Assembly: GCA_021613535.1 (NCBI GenBank)
Contig: CP075497.1
Location: 6,014,001 to 6,078,000 of the forward strand
DNA: 64,000 bases
Reading direction: 5' to 3'
DNA from: Adineta vaga
Taxonomy: Eukaryota > Rotifera
The position numbers were made by a program, and so were the translations under genes. Every line of letters begins with the position of its first letter. Within the stretch, counting starts at the first letter, position 1. Positions 1-12,596 of this stretch are shown piece after piece. The notes under the pieces are model-generated. The model had not been told where the DNA came from, did no database searches, and was given only the letters and a program-made list of their open reading frames with translations.

Positions 1-3000
1 CGTCCAAATAAATCTAATGCTTCTTGATCAAGTATAGTTTTTTCTAATTCTTTTGGATCTTTGGTTAACCATGCAGGTAATTCTGACATTTCTACAAGTC
101 GTGGTTTACGATTTACCATTCGAGCTTCTGCATGTCGTCGTTCGCGATCCATTCTCTAAAAACAAAACAAATTCTTCAATTAAATTTTGTTTTTCAAAAT
201 CAAAATTTTACTGACATTAAATTGATTATATTCATCTTCAGATCGTGCAATCATTTGATTAATAACTTCATCATCTGGTACTTCATCTTCTTCTTCATCA
301 CCTTCTTCCGTTTCTTGCAAGAGAATTTGTTGTAAAAATTGTCTTCGTTCATTACCCGTTGATTTATTATTGAACATTCCAGCTTGTATGACTTTTTCAT
401 CAACATTTAATTTATAACGTGCAGCAGCTAAGATTTTCTCTTCGACACTATTAACTGTCATTAAACGAAGAACACGAACTTCATTTACTTGACCAATACG
501 ATGTGCACGATCTTGTGCTTGTAAATCCTATGAATTGGACGTTAAAATAAAATAAAAGAATAAATTGAAAGATTTACTTGATGAGGATTCCAATCTGAAT
601 CAAAGATAATAACCGTATCGGCTTTTTGTAGATTTAATCCAAGACCTCCGGCACGTGTAGATAGCAAAAAAATGAAAATATCTGAATTAGCTTCGCTAAA
701 TTTTGCTAATAAATCGCCACGTTCTTCCGATTTTGTTTGACCATCAAGACGTAAATATGTATAATCTAAATGAAGATTCAAACTTAATTCGTTTCTTCTC
801 TATTGAAAAACAACTTCAATACATACTTTTATAAGCAAAATAATCTTCCATGATTGTCATTAATGATGTCATTTGACAAAACAGTAAAATACGATGATTT
901 GTTGCTTTTAGTTTTGGTAATATACGATCGAGTAATTCAAATTTACCCGACGCACGATACAGATCAGCTCTAAATCAATCGAAATTGATTTAATTACATA
1001 GTAAAGATTTCTCTTCGTAAAAAATCAAATTCATACCCATTACAAACACCATTCGTATAATTAAAATGTTGACTAATTTTTTCTTCTAATTCATTGAACA
1101 TAAATGGATGATTACAGATTTTACGCAATTGCATTATAGTATTCATCAATGCTTTTGGATTGCCATTTTTACCATTCTAAAAAAAACAATGTAAATGAGA
1201 AAGTCTTTCATACGAAATTCAATAATTACGTACTCTATCTTCTGTTAGAACAATACCACTAGTCTGCATATGATTATACATGACTCTTTGTAATGCAGAC
1301 ATATCACATTTAATAACATATTCAATCTGAAATAATGTAATATGAGTTTTTCATTCTGTAAACTAAGAGAATAGGTAATTTTACTTTATCTGGTAATTGC
1401 GATTCGACTTCTTTCTTAAGACGACGTAATAAAAATGGTCGTAAAACTTTATGTAAACGTCGAATAATAAGTAAAGTTTCTTCGGGATTAAGTTCAACTT
1501 TTTCACATGTTGTTGCAAATGGTGCATTAAACCATTGTTCAAATGTTGTACATGATTTAAAGATTGATGGTAAAAGAAAATTCAATAATGCCCATAGTTC
1601 AGGTAATTTATTTTGTAATGGTGTACCCGTTAATAATAAACGATGAGGAGCTATATAATATGTATTAAGTATTTGAGTTAATTTACAATGATGATTTTTC
1701 ATTCGATGACCTTCACTAAAAAACGAAACTAATTATTAAAAACAATGTATTAAGAATATTTTTGAATACGAACTCGATAATCATATAACGCCATTTGATT
1801 TTGGATAAAAGTGCTTTATCTTTGATAATATATTCATAGGTTGTCAATAGAACATTGAATTTTCCATTTCGTAATGTATAACCAAGTGTTTTACGTACTT
1901 GTGGATGGCCTTTGAAAATGATCGTAGAAACAGCCGGTGACCATTTTTCAAATTCATTAACCCAATTTGCTAATGTACTAAAAAAAAGATTTTGATGCAT
2001 AGAGAAAAAATAGATTCTTTCAAAGAAAACTTACGATAAAGGTACAATGATTAAATAAGGTCCATTGACTTTTTTTACTTCCATTAAATAAGTAATAAGA
2101 GCAATTGTTTGAATAGTCTAAACATAATCAATTATTACATATATTAGAATAAAAATCTCATACTTTTCCAAGACCCATTTCATCAGCAAGAATACCATTG
2201 AGATTATTATTATATAAAGAAACAAGCCATTCTAAACCTTGGATTTGATATGGTTTAAGTATACCTCCAACGAGAAGTGCTGATTGTTTAGTAACACGTT
2301 CTCGAACACGATGTGCAACTGCATAATAGGAATCTAATGATGCCGTATGATATTCATCATCTTCTGTTGCTTGTTTTGCTTTTGTTAAAACTTCTTTGAC
2401 AATCGTTTCATCCTCAACAACACCTTTTTCTTGTTCATCAGCGGTTGGTGTTGGTATTACAATAGTTGTTTCAGCTACACGTGCAGTTATATCACGCGAT
2501 GTTTCATCATCTTCATCATCACTTGTTTGTCTTGGTACAGCTTGCCATCCTGGATTTTTCTCCAGCCATACTTCAAGTTCAGATTCTAATGGTGCATCAG
2601 GTCCTTCTTTAATTTCACCTGTTGTGGTATTTTTAACTTTAATATGTAAATAATCTTTTTCTTCTGTTGAAAAATTTGTTTGTTTTTTTTCTTGTTTTTT
2701 CTTTTTTATATCATTTTGATGTTCCTTGACAAGATTAACTAAACTTATGATGTATGCATCAGTTTGAGATAATAAATAAGCTAAACGTTTGTCTTTCTTT
2801 TCATCAATAAGTTTACGATAACCATCTTCATCTTCATTCATTAAACGACGCATACGTTCACGTTCACGTTTTTCTTGTTCTTTCTTTTGTTCACGTTCCG
2901 TATTTTGATGCCAATTGATAATGGATCGAGCTAATTTATTCGTTTTTGCTTGAATACCTTTATGAAATTCTTTAAATTCTCTCGCAACATTTAATATAGC

Positions 3001-3913
3001 TGTTAGATATTCTTGATGTTTTTGTCGACGTTTACGATCAATTTCTGCTTTTTGTTGTTTTTCTAATTTTTCTGTTGCACGAGCATCACGAAGACCAAAT
3101 TGTTTTGGACGTTTGTAAAAACGTGGATTTGTTCCTGTTTCTAAGACTGCATCTAAACGCATGCATGTGACAATTTCTGATCGAACTTGTCGTTGAAAAT
3201 TTAATAATTTCAATGCTTTTAATTCAATCATTATTCTCGTACGAATATGTTCTTGTGTAACGGATTGTAGAACTTTTTCTAAATCATTGATACGTGTTAG
3301 AATATTATTTTGAATACGAGAATCACGTTCAACTAAAACTTCTTGTACATCAATACCAGTTGGTTTCGATATTGATGTTATACGAAGGTTATTCAAACGA
3401 TTCGTTGTTGAAGCATTCGAATTTTCAGCGATTGTTGGTGTTTGAATTGATCCAGTTGGATAATTTGTTGTACCATTGACTTGTGCAGGTGGATAATAAC
3501 GTGGACCAAGATTATTAGTCATAGGTTGTTTATAACGAGCATCCATCATTGGTGATGGATTTGGTGATAAACCGGATGGTTGCTTTGAAATGACCGCATT
3601 TGGAGGATAAAATTGCTGTTGATGTCGTCGAATAACCATTAGATGTTGATCAGGTACAGGTTGATTACGAACAAGATATTTATATGCACTGATTTGATGA
3701 TTAAATAAATTGGATTGAGAAGCATTCATAACCATAGGTGTTGATGATGGATTTACAGGTGTTGACATCATTTGATTGTCCATGACACCAGGATTTGACA
3801 TGTACACTATGAAAATACGAATAAAATTCGTTGGAAAAAAAGAAATTTCAAAAATTACTTGTTTGTTGTTGTTGTTGATGTGCTGTGGATGGCGGTATTT
3901 GATTCATCATCAT
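1..3913 (-). CDS. SMARCA4: SWI/SNF ATP-dependent chromatin remodeller BRM/BRG1 (SMARCA2/4), 3' end beyond window
   Basis: This is the catalytic ATPase of BAF/SWI-SNF, which slides and ejects nucleosomes in the nucleus. Start is at 3913 (MMMNQIPP, then a short Gln run). Exon 1 (3859-3913) joins exon 2 (2164-3806) in frame. In order I see a Pro-rich N-terminus, a QLQ domain ([15 protein letters not shown]), a long basic HSA helix, a BRK motif ([20 protein letters not shown]) and an acidic linker. The SNF2 ATPase follows, with Walker A DEMGLGKT split by an intron, motif II as DEGH (the BRG1 form), and [15 protein letters not shown]. The helicase C lobe has [12 protein letters not shown] and QDRAHRIGQ. 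The left edge holds the end of the SnAC region; the bromodomain must lie outside. Further exons: 2035-2117, 1774-1977, 1385-1715, 1234-1326, 1037-1176, 827-969, about 578-799, 216-527, 1-155. The junction between the exons at 827 and 799 is uncertain. Introns are about 50-60 nt. The family call is very secure; BRM versus BRG1 is not resolvable. Confidence 0.96.
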
Positions 3914-4494
3914 TGGACGTTATTCTTATGACACAATTGAATTAATACTACATGATAAAAACGATCTACAAAAGAAAAATCATAGAGAAATACATCCAAG
4001 AAGACATTTGCAACTTCAAAATCAATCATATATTCTTGCTTAGATTGTATTGCAGTTGTTCTTTCATACTTATTTCATAAACGAACGAATGATAATCGAC
4101 CATTTTATTTTACAATAATTGTGACATTCACCAATCAGAACATGAAAAGAATAGATGTCGTTTCTGTACGAAATACCTCACATACACACACAAAGAATTG
4201 CTTTGTATTATTATCTTATATGAATGAAGACGTTTGTTTCTTTTCTTATTAAGTTGAACTTTATTATATATTTTATATTAACGCACTCTATATACTACAT
4301 CATCTTCGGATACGAAAAAAAAGAATCTTTGCACCGATATACAGACTTACAAATAGTCAAACGCAAAAAAATTAAACTTCGAAATTCGAAAAAAGTAAGA
4401 AGAAAACATAACCAAAATAAACGACCAAAAAAAAGAAAGAAAGAAAGAAAACTACTGAAAAATGAAATTATTTTGCTTGAGAATATTCACATAT
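3914..4494. other. Spacer between BRM/BRG1 start and the NHL gene stop
   Basis: AT-rich spacer of about 580 nt. It should hold the BRM/BRG1 5' leader and the 3' UTR of the NHL gene; both genes read leftward. A Lys-rich plus-strand reading frame (4224-4655) crosses it and runs antisense into the NHL coding exon; I treat it as chance. No separate gene seen. Confidence 0.5.
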
Positions 4495-5824
4495 TTACAA
4501 CGGAAGTTGATATGTATAAACACGATAATCTTTTGATGCTAAATGAAGAATATTTTGATTTGGTTCTATTGCAACATCAAGAATTTGTGAATGACAAATA
4601 CGAGCTGTATAAGCACCTAAACGTTTCTTTTGTTCATATTCATCATAAACTGTGATGTTTAATCCTTGATGATTATCAATTGCAATCAATTGTCCCTTAG
4701 AATTCAATTTAATATTCGTTGGATATGTTATATAATTTGATTCTTTGATTTCTCGAATCAATTGTCCACTGTATGAAAAGACTTTGATTGTATGTAAATG
4801 ATTATCTGAGATAAAGATTTCATAGTTATTTGAACAAATCGATGTGGGAAATTGTAATTGTGCATTTAAATGAAATAATGAAAGAACTTTGCCATCTAAT
4901 GAAAAGATATGTAATTTTTGTACTTGTGATTCGATGACAATGATTCGATGTGATTGATCAACTGTTAATGCACGTGGTTTTTCTAAATGTTGACCGAATC
5001 GTCGAATGAATTCGCCTTGAGCATTGAAAACATGAATTTGTGGTCGTGGATGACGTTGAATAACAACGAGTTGATCACTTCCACCAGGTACCACAGCAAT
5101 ACGATAGGGATAAAGAAGATTTTGACATCCTAATGTTCGCCCTCGACCAAATGAATATTCGAATTGACCTGTTTCACTATGGAAAACTTTGATACAATGA
5201 GCATTAGTGTCGACAACAGCTAATTTGCCTGATTCAAGCCAAGCAACACTATTTGGTTCACGAAATGCATTGTTCCCATCACCATATTGACCTAATGATC
5301 GGATCCATTTTAAAACTTGACGAAATGAACCATTCTTATAACGAGTTTCAGAACGACCTTTTCAAGAAAATAAATAGAATACTTTATAAAATATGAATTT
5401 TTCTCTTACCACTGTTTCGACGTTCATGTGCTGGTGTCAAATGAATTCGATCGTTTTCAAGTGGCGATGATACTAATCGAAAACAATTTTGTTTTTAGAT
5501 TGAATTATTAATCACACTTACTATCAACAGGTTTAACAACGAATTCTTCTGGTGGTGAATATGGAACTTTAAAAACAAAGAAGAAAATAAAATTAAAAAT
5601 TAAAAAAAATAGGATTTACTAGAATTATAGATATTATTATCACATAATGCTGATCCAAGTGCAATACGTGGTTGTTTTGATGGAATTCTACAATCACTGA
5701 AAATAGATTAAATATATACGTGATATTAAAAGTAATATCAAATAACTCACGCAAGTACGGGTATGTTTTCTTTATCAGTATTATCGACTACATGTCGTTT
5801 ACGTGTTGGACCGGATAAAAAATT
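4495..5824 (-). CDS. NHL-repeat protein of the Brat/NCL-1/TRIM2-3 type, 5' end unresolved
   Basis: The NHL six-bladed propeller of Brat-type proteins binds mRNA 3' UTRs and represses translation in the cytoplasm. Exons read right to left: 5751-5824, 5620-5696, 5522-5566, 5410-5472 and 4495-5357, all joining in one frame. The large last exon carries repeated NHL blades, for example GQYGDGNNAFREPNSVAW, VVDTNAHCIKVF, IHVFNAQGEFIRRFG, EIFISDNHLHTIKVFSYSG and the C-terminal LASKDYRVYTY. That end closely matches the Brat/NCL-1 C-terminus (inference from memory of the family). The upstream small exons are Ser/Pro/charge-rich (TRKRHVVDNTDKENIPV) and resemble no domain. I found no RING, B-box or convincing ATG between 5825 and 6484, so the first exon(s) are missing from this model or the protein is NHL-only. 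Stop is TAA at 4495-4497. Confidence 0.85.
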
Positions 5825-6484
5825 CTGTAAAGATAATATACTAAAAATGAATAAAATTTATGTTTTGTGCTATTTCCCAAAATCAATCGATTTTGTTTTT
5901 ACTTCATAATATTGATGGTAAGTATTCACAATCGTGTTAGATCTTATGTTTCAGGAACAACACATGTGATTAGTTTAGATAACTGTACGTTTATATAGAT
6001 TAGAAGTAAGAACGACGAAAATGGCGGACGTCCATTTAAACACAAGAAAAAAAAAAGAAATTCGTCCATATGTAGGTATTTCTATAGTTTCTTTGTCAAA
6101 AACAAACGATCGCTAATCTGTCAGTATGAAATATCTTTCCTCGATTCAAATCGATGTCAGATTTGATTGGTTTCTTTTTCAAAAGGACTGAATATACTAA
6201 AAGTAAATAAGTACCTATGAATAAATAAAAGATGTGACAAGAGTTGTTTTACATTTCATAAAACAAAGATTTTTAATGATCTTTTCAAATTCATGCATTC
6301 GTTTGAACAACATCAACATGTTTCTGAAATCATCTCTTCGTTTAATCTTCTTACATGAAGGCCACTCATTATTATTACTTTCGACCGTTATATTGCAGAG
6401 AGAGAAAAAAACGAACTGTATAAATAAAACACGCACAAAGTACCCTCAGAAAATAAAAAAACTTTGAAAAGTTCATTGTTTTTG
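5825..6484. other. Spacer holding the unresolved 5' end of the NHL gene
   Basis: About 660 nt between the last clear NHL-gene exon and the RAB3GAP1 stop. It must contain the missing first exon or leader of the NHL gene and the 3' UTR of RAB3GAP1. A short minus-strand ATG frame near 6010-6026 (MDVRHFRRS) lacks a fitting donor. Nothing else supported. Confidence 0.4.
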
Positions 6485-9400
6485 TTAAAAGAATGTTGTA
6501 TCTTCGGAGAAAGCTCCACATAATCGAAATTCATCTTGTGCTAACATACAATACATTCGTTGCGGAGATGGTCTTGAACGTGCTTGAGACGGACGAGCAA
6601 TTGATGCACGAAGAATATATTCTTTTCCAGCTGGTGTCATAAATTGATTCTTCACTTCAAGTATATCATTAGCTTGATTTGTTGAAGGTTTAGATATTGT
6701 AAACATCGATGTCAATCGTTTTCCTAATCGACTTTTTGCAGCATCTTTTACAGGCATTTCAGGACGTGTATGTAATTCTGTTATAAATCGAATCATTTCT
6801 TCCTAAAGGAGAAAAAAATAGGAATTTGTATTGACTACGTTTATATTGAGTTAATACAAAGTACTTTTTCTTGTTGATCAAGATCAGAAGGAAATAGTTT
6901 TTCTTTAAATGATTGAAATCGACAAATATATTGTTCAATAACTGTCAGATATTCAATGTAATCCTACATAGAATTAATTCGATAGTTTAGTTAATCGATT
7001 ATCAATTTCTATACTTGTTGTAATTTCATTTTTCGCTCATCTTTTCCTTTGATAATATGAATTGCTTTGGTATGAAGAGTTTCAACAAGAGCAGATACAT
7101 TTGATTCCTCCATATCTTAAATTAAATTTCAAAATGAATTCAATATAAGAAATTTGAAGTGAAATATTTTTCATACTATCTTCAGTAATTCGATCATAAA
7201 CGGTATGTAAAAGAACAGGAATCAGTTGTTCAAGAACTTCACCTGGTGTTATTGTTGACAGTTTTTGAAGAATCTATTTTAATAGAGTTGTTTTAGACTG
7301 AGGGAAGGATATATTTGATTTTCCTTACTTTTTCCGCTTCTTTACCATCATCAAATAAGCGTTTTTGACGGCGAACAGGTATAGGACGTGCTTGCTGCCA
7401 AACTTCTGTCCATAAATTATCTGGTAATTGCATACGTGGACTAAGTGAATAATGTTTTTGAATGTTTCCATCTTTATCTATTTCTTCTGATTCAATCCAA
7501 TCACGTGGAGAATACCATCGTACAAAATCTTCAATTGTTCCCAATGGATTTGCTGCCTAAAACAAACGATTGATTGATCTATTAAACATCTATGTATTCG
7601 ATAGTTATGAAATTACCTTAAAACTTTCCATATCTGATAACAATGATCGACTTTGCATTCTTGCACGTAACAATGTAGCTTCTTCACTCGAACCTAAATT
7701 TGTTAATACTGTTGTCTGTTCATCAAGCATATCTTCTGTTGCTGGTGGACATTCCTAAATTATACATTAAATTTTATTTCTTATCTATATCTCGATTTGA
7801 TACATAACCTGAGTTATTGGTATATAAAGACTCTCATTAGTATTTAATAGTTTTAGATCACCACATGGTTTAAAACGACCTTCAGGTTGTAAATCAGCTA
7901 GACTAGATTTTGAAGGTGAAAGAATTGATGAACATTCAAAAAATTCATCTCCATCTTCATCTTGTTCTCCTATTGCATTTTCCATATTAGTTATATCATT
8001 TTGATGACGTAGACGATGTTCAATACAACAGTTTAACATTTGTAAATTTTGATAAAATTTCGAATATGATAGATTCGGTGAACCAGATTCTAACCTATAT
8101 TGATAATATTCAAAAATTTCAACCAAACATAATTTCGATTTACCCAGGAATAAGTGTTCCTGTTTCCCAATGTGTCCGAAGTTCTTGTAAAACATCATAC
8201 CATATATGAGCAATTGAACGAAGATGATTATATGAAGGTAAACTACAAATGGAGGCAAAACAAACCACCAAACGGTAGACGAAACTATCATTCGGTACAG
8301 ATTTTAATTGTCGTGTTCGTTCAGTATTCTAAAATAATGAAAAAAAAACATTAATATTTTCTTTTCATTATAACGTTTGTTTACATCGAGAGATTCATCA
8401 ACAATTGATCGTTGTCTATCTAAATTTGGTCGTTCATTAAAAAGATACTAAAATGAATCAATCATTTCTTTATATCAAACATGGACTATGAATTATTTAC
8501 TGTAATTGTTTTTTCGACGACACTGGGTGGTAATGGAGGATTAAAAATATTCACACGTAATTTATTAGTAGTATTTGAAATCGAGGAAGAAATCGATGTC
8601 CAATATTGTTGCGTACGACTATCAGATATTCTTTTAATTGGATCAGCCGTATTCATAGAATTATTCGATGGATCTAAACAAAATAGTTGTCAACAAGAAA
8701 TAGAAAAACATTGTCTACTGAGCAAAGCATTGCTTTCTTCTTAAAAATCTCCAAATTCATCTTACTCACAAACTTTCTTCAACTGATTTTTTCTGCCTGA
8801 AATGCATCAATACATGTGTTTCTCTTTTCTTTTCTCTTATTAATCAATATTGTAGAGATAAAAAGCAAAACATTACCATCACTATTTTGAATTTTACCAA
8901 GCAATTGTTCAATCGATTCTCTTTGTGTTGATAATTTGAAATATTCCTGAACAGTATCACTAAGTAAAACAGGTAAATCATCTAATAGAGTGACACCAAT
9001 CGCCCATTGATGAGATAATACTGGATCAAAATCATTGCAATCATCATTTTCTGTCACAAGTTCTTCAGAAAATATTGGCCATGTACATGACAGATGAAGA
9101 CCACTGAAGAATCAAACTATGACATCGAACAATTCTAAATTAATTGTTAATGATTACCTGACAGGATCATAGAGAGATCCAAATGGAAGTTCAGTTAATA
9201 TCGGTATTCCTGATTCATCTCGTGGTAAAACTTGTCGACTTAATGTTGATTCAAATTCTTTTAGTACGTATGTAAATCGAACAGCAACCATTACAATTGT
9301 ATCATTAGAAATATTTGCACCCTATAAAAACAAACCCATACGTTGGAAAACGAAACAAATGAATTTTTTCAACCTACTAATTTCGATTTGAATATTTCTA

Positions 9401-10597
9401 AAAGACCAGCTAAATGTCGATATTGATGAGGAGCATTTTTAAGGTGACATATATTAAAGTGTGTTCGAAGACCCGAGCCTTCACAAAGACCAATAAACAT
9501 ATTACGCCATTCATGTTGTATACGTATAAATATTGGAACATTACTATCAAATACAATGTAGAAGATTTTTTTAATTAATAAAACTTTTAATTGGCAAAAT
9601 CTTTTACCATCCAACATTGGACACAGCAATTGCAGCAGAACTGAGTAAAATATTAGCACGATCTTCATCAGATATAGCATCATTATTTCGTTTTGGTGCG
9701 AGAATTAAAAATTCACGAAGACCATACCAATGAGATAAATACCTAAAGAGAATTGTTCTTTAATTTGTCGTTAAGTAATCTCAACCGGCACCGTCAAAGA
9801 AAGTCTATATTTTCTATCGTGAGTTTACTAAAGATGCATTAATAGTAATTGTTATTTTCATGATAGGAGAGTATAGATTTATGACTTACTTTTTCGACAA
9901 TATGATACTAAATAAGATAATTATCTCTCGACAACTTCGAAGGATTAATAGTTGACAAGACAAATATATGGTGACTCTTCTGAGAGTTAGTCTCGCGTTG
10001 GACGTGCCTACTTACGGTGATCTTGATGGAAAATCATTTCGTCTTGACATCATATCCGCCATAGCTCGTGGTGGTATAACTAAACAAATCCAAATCTGAT
10101 GTAAAACAAAGAAAAATAGAAAGATTTATGTTTTCTACATGTTTGTTTTTCAAATGATGTTGATGTCGTCATTTGAGGATTATTTTCAGTTGATGGTGTT
10201 GATATCATGTCTGGAATTTGTAGAGAAAAATGAGTGAGAACATAAGAATGTTCACCGAATTCAACTGCTTCATCATGTTCAATCCATTTACCATCCGCGA
10301 AATCAATCTAAGAACATATTCAATAGAACACATAATTATATTCGAAATTCTCTAACTTCATTGTTAGAAATTTCAGGACCATTTAATTTCCATTCCGATA
10401 GAATTTCTTCTATTCTAGCGATAAATCTATTAAGCAATCAAAAATCGTACTAAAATCATTCTTTTTCATTGTTTACCTTTCCCAATCTGATGCTGTTGTA
10501 TAGTCAACAATTTCAAATATATCTTCCTCCTAAAAATATTCAAAACATCTCGAAAACAGATCGAAATTTCTTGCCGTACTTCGTTCACATTCGCCAT
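6485..10597 (-). CDS. RAB3GAP1: Rab3 GTPase-activating protein catalytic subunit
   Basis: RAB3GAP1 pairs with RAB3GAP2 to stimulate GTP hydrolysis by Rab3 and acts as an exchange factor for Rab18 (known family biology). About 16 short exons read as one protein. The N-terminal block FEIVDYTTASDWER is split before FIARIEEILSEWKLNG. Mid-region motifs are WYGLREFLILAP, EWRNMFIG.CEGSG, HLAGLLEIFKSK and LQMLNCCIEHR. The catalytic C-terminal block includes MQSRSLLSDMESFK, EDFVRWYSPRDW, PIPVRRQKRLFDDGKEAEK, and the terminal FRLCGAFSEDTTFF. The order and the C-terminus match human RAB3GAP1. The start is a six-codon exon at 10580-10597 (MANVNE) followed by a 50 nt intron. Last exons are 6485-6802 and 6865-6963. 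One intron (about 9742-10010) is some 270 nt against the usual 50-60. TBC1D13, another Rab GAP, lies just upstream on the same strand. Confidence 0.95.
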
Positions 10598-10918
10598 TCG
10601 TTTCTATATAAATCTAAAATGATCACATCTATCAATTTTTTTTTATCTAACATCACTGTAAATTATTACGACAAAAAAAGGAATGAATCATCCATCTTAG
10701 AAAAAAAAACTTCATTTTACTTTATTATCCAAAAGAAAAAAAAATAATCAAATTACAAAAATAATTTTCATTACTCAATTACAAGTCATTCACACATGGA
10801 AATCGATTCTGTCATATTGCACACATAAAATACAGAAGAAAAAAACAAACAAAGACTAAGCGATACTAATGCATATGGAAAAGTATCTGAACAAATGCAT
10901 GAAAAGGAAGAAAATGCT
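10598..10918. other. Spacer between RAB3GAP1 and TBC1D13
   Basis: About 320 nt, very AT-rich with A-runs near 10700-10745. It must hold the RAB3GAP1 promoter or leader and the TBC1D13 3' UTR. No gene or structured element seen. Confidence 0.4.
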
Positions 10919-12596
10919 TCACAAATGATGAATACGTTTTAGTTCCGCTGCTTTTTGAAGAATTTTATGAACATCCGTATCAGGTGGATAATTCTAAAAG
11001 ATGTAACTTTTTTTTGTAAAGAGATTTTGTTTAATGAAAAACAAACTTGTAATAATCTGATATTTTGTGCTTGTGATCCATTGAGAAGTTGATCTCGTTG
11101 AAGACTAGAATAAATGAAATGTTTCTTATGTTAAAATGTTGATTGATTACATACGTAACCATTGCACAGCAAAGATAAAGTAAAAATTGAAAATTTTGAT
11201 CTTGATCAGCAAGTAAAGAATCCCATATACGTAGAACATCAGGTAGATGAAATTCTTGTGAAAGTAGCAATGTTAACCAACGAAATGAATAAAATTCTGG
11301 TTTCAATTTCTGTTTTTCAAATAATTCATAAATTTCATTATCGATTTTCTTTAATAAAATGACGAATTTTTGCATTCGACCAAGAATACCAAATTCTGAA
11401 TTATCATAAATTTTCATAAAATTTTCTCGTAGATGTGTCATTAAACTTGTAAAACAATAGAATGTATCTGCTTCTGCATGTTCTATTCAAAAGAAAATAT
11501 TAGTAATAAATTCTATGTTCGTCGAATCTTACCTTTCCATTCAATATTTGGATCCGTTGCAAATGTATAATAGATTGGTCCAATAATTTCATTCATTCCT
11601 TGAACATAACTTTGTCCTGAATTTAATTTTGAATAAACGAATAAAATCCTTTCGACTACTTCCCAATGTGCTTCACAACCATCTGCTAATACTTCATATT
11701 CATTATCGTCAGATTTAGAATCGATTGAGCCATTGTTATTACGATGTAAAGCTTTTTTATTCGATTGAACTTCTAATCGACCAGTTAAACGTGATTGTGA
11801 TCGAGATTCGACTGTAAGTGATGATGATTCAATACGTTTACGTAAATTTTCAAAACCAGCTTCTTGTTTCATAATTTCAGCACATGGAAATTCAGTTTTA
11901 CATTGAAAAAATGATAAATCAGGACAAAGTCGTCTAAGAGAAAACACGATAGTCATACGATTTTTCAGTAAAATATCATTTAACGAACCGGCAATCTTTA
12001 TCAATCTGTAATAAAACTTCGTTTTCTTTGAAATAGGCTGCCCATGAACTATTTGGTGCAGAATTTAATGGCTAAAAATCAATATATATATACACAAGGT
12101 TTTTCTAAATTTCAATTGTTTACATGATCAACAACAGCCGTTTGACAGGAAGATTCAAGACCAGGTTTAATAATTGTTTCACGAATATAACCACGATACA
12201 ATTCTCTACAATCGATGTGTTCATATTTTAGTTTATAATACATTGTTCTTACCGTTGTTTTGAGAGATGTGTTGTCCATTTTGTTCGATCAAGAACGAGA
12301 TAATTAAGTAGGATCTATGCAAATATTTTTTTTTCTTTCTACTTCTTTTATAATAGTTTATCGTTATTCTGTTTTTACCTTCCATGTTAGACTACGAATA
12401 CCATTATCCGCTGGACAACCTAAGAAAAAAATAATGAAATCATTCGAATATTCTGTTAATTAATCATTTTACCATTAAATGCAAGAGTTTTTAATTTTTT
12501 TAAATCGATATTATCAGATTTAAATAATGTTTCAAATTGTTCAATTCTATTTTTAAGGAAAACTAATGAGAAATTTTGTTCGAAATTAAGATTCAT
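10919..12596 (-). CDS. TBC1D13: TBC domain Rab GTPase-activating protein, TBC1D13-like
   Basis: TBC domains supply an Arg and a Gln finger to Rab GTPases; human TBC1D13 acts on Rab35 in trafficking. The N-terminus (KNRIEQFETLF, LKKLKTLAFN, then GCPADNGIRSLTWK, ILLNYL) leads into the TBC domain. The Arg-finger motif is IDKDCRRLCPD, reconstructed across a 55 nt intron (11934-11988). The Gln-finger motif is SYVQGMNEIIGP. FRWLTLLLSQEF and LPDVLRIWDSL follow, and the protein ends near KILQKAAELKR with a stop at 10919. The length and block order match TBC1D13 rather than other TBC families; the insert after the Arg finger is Ser/Arg-rich as in that subfamily. Start at 12596 (MNLNFEQNF) is the only in-frame ATG I could support, and an upstream short exon cannot be excluded. 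It lies about 320 nt upstream of RAB3GAP1 on the same strand. Confidence 0.92.

Noticed and set aside
4224-4655. 143-codon Lys-rich plus-strand frame
   Set aside because: It is antisense to the NHL gene's last exon and its spacer, is low in complexity and has no domain or splice context.
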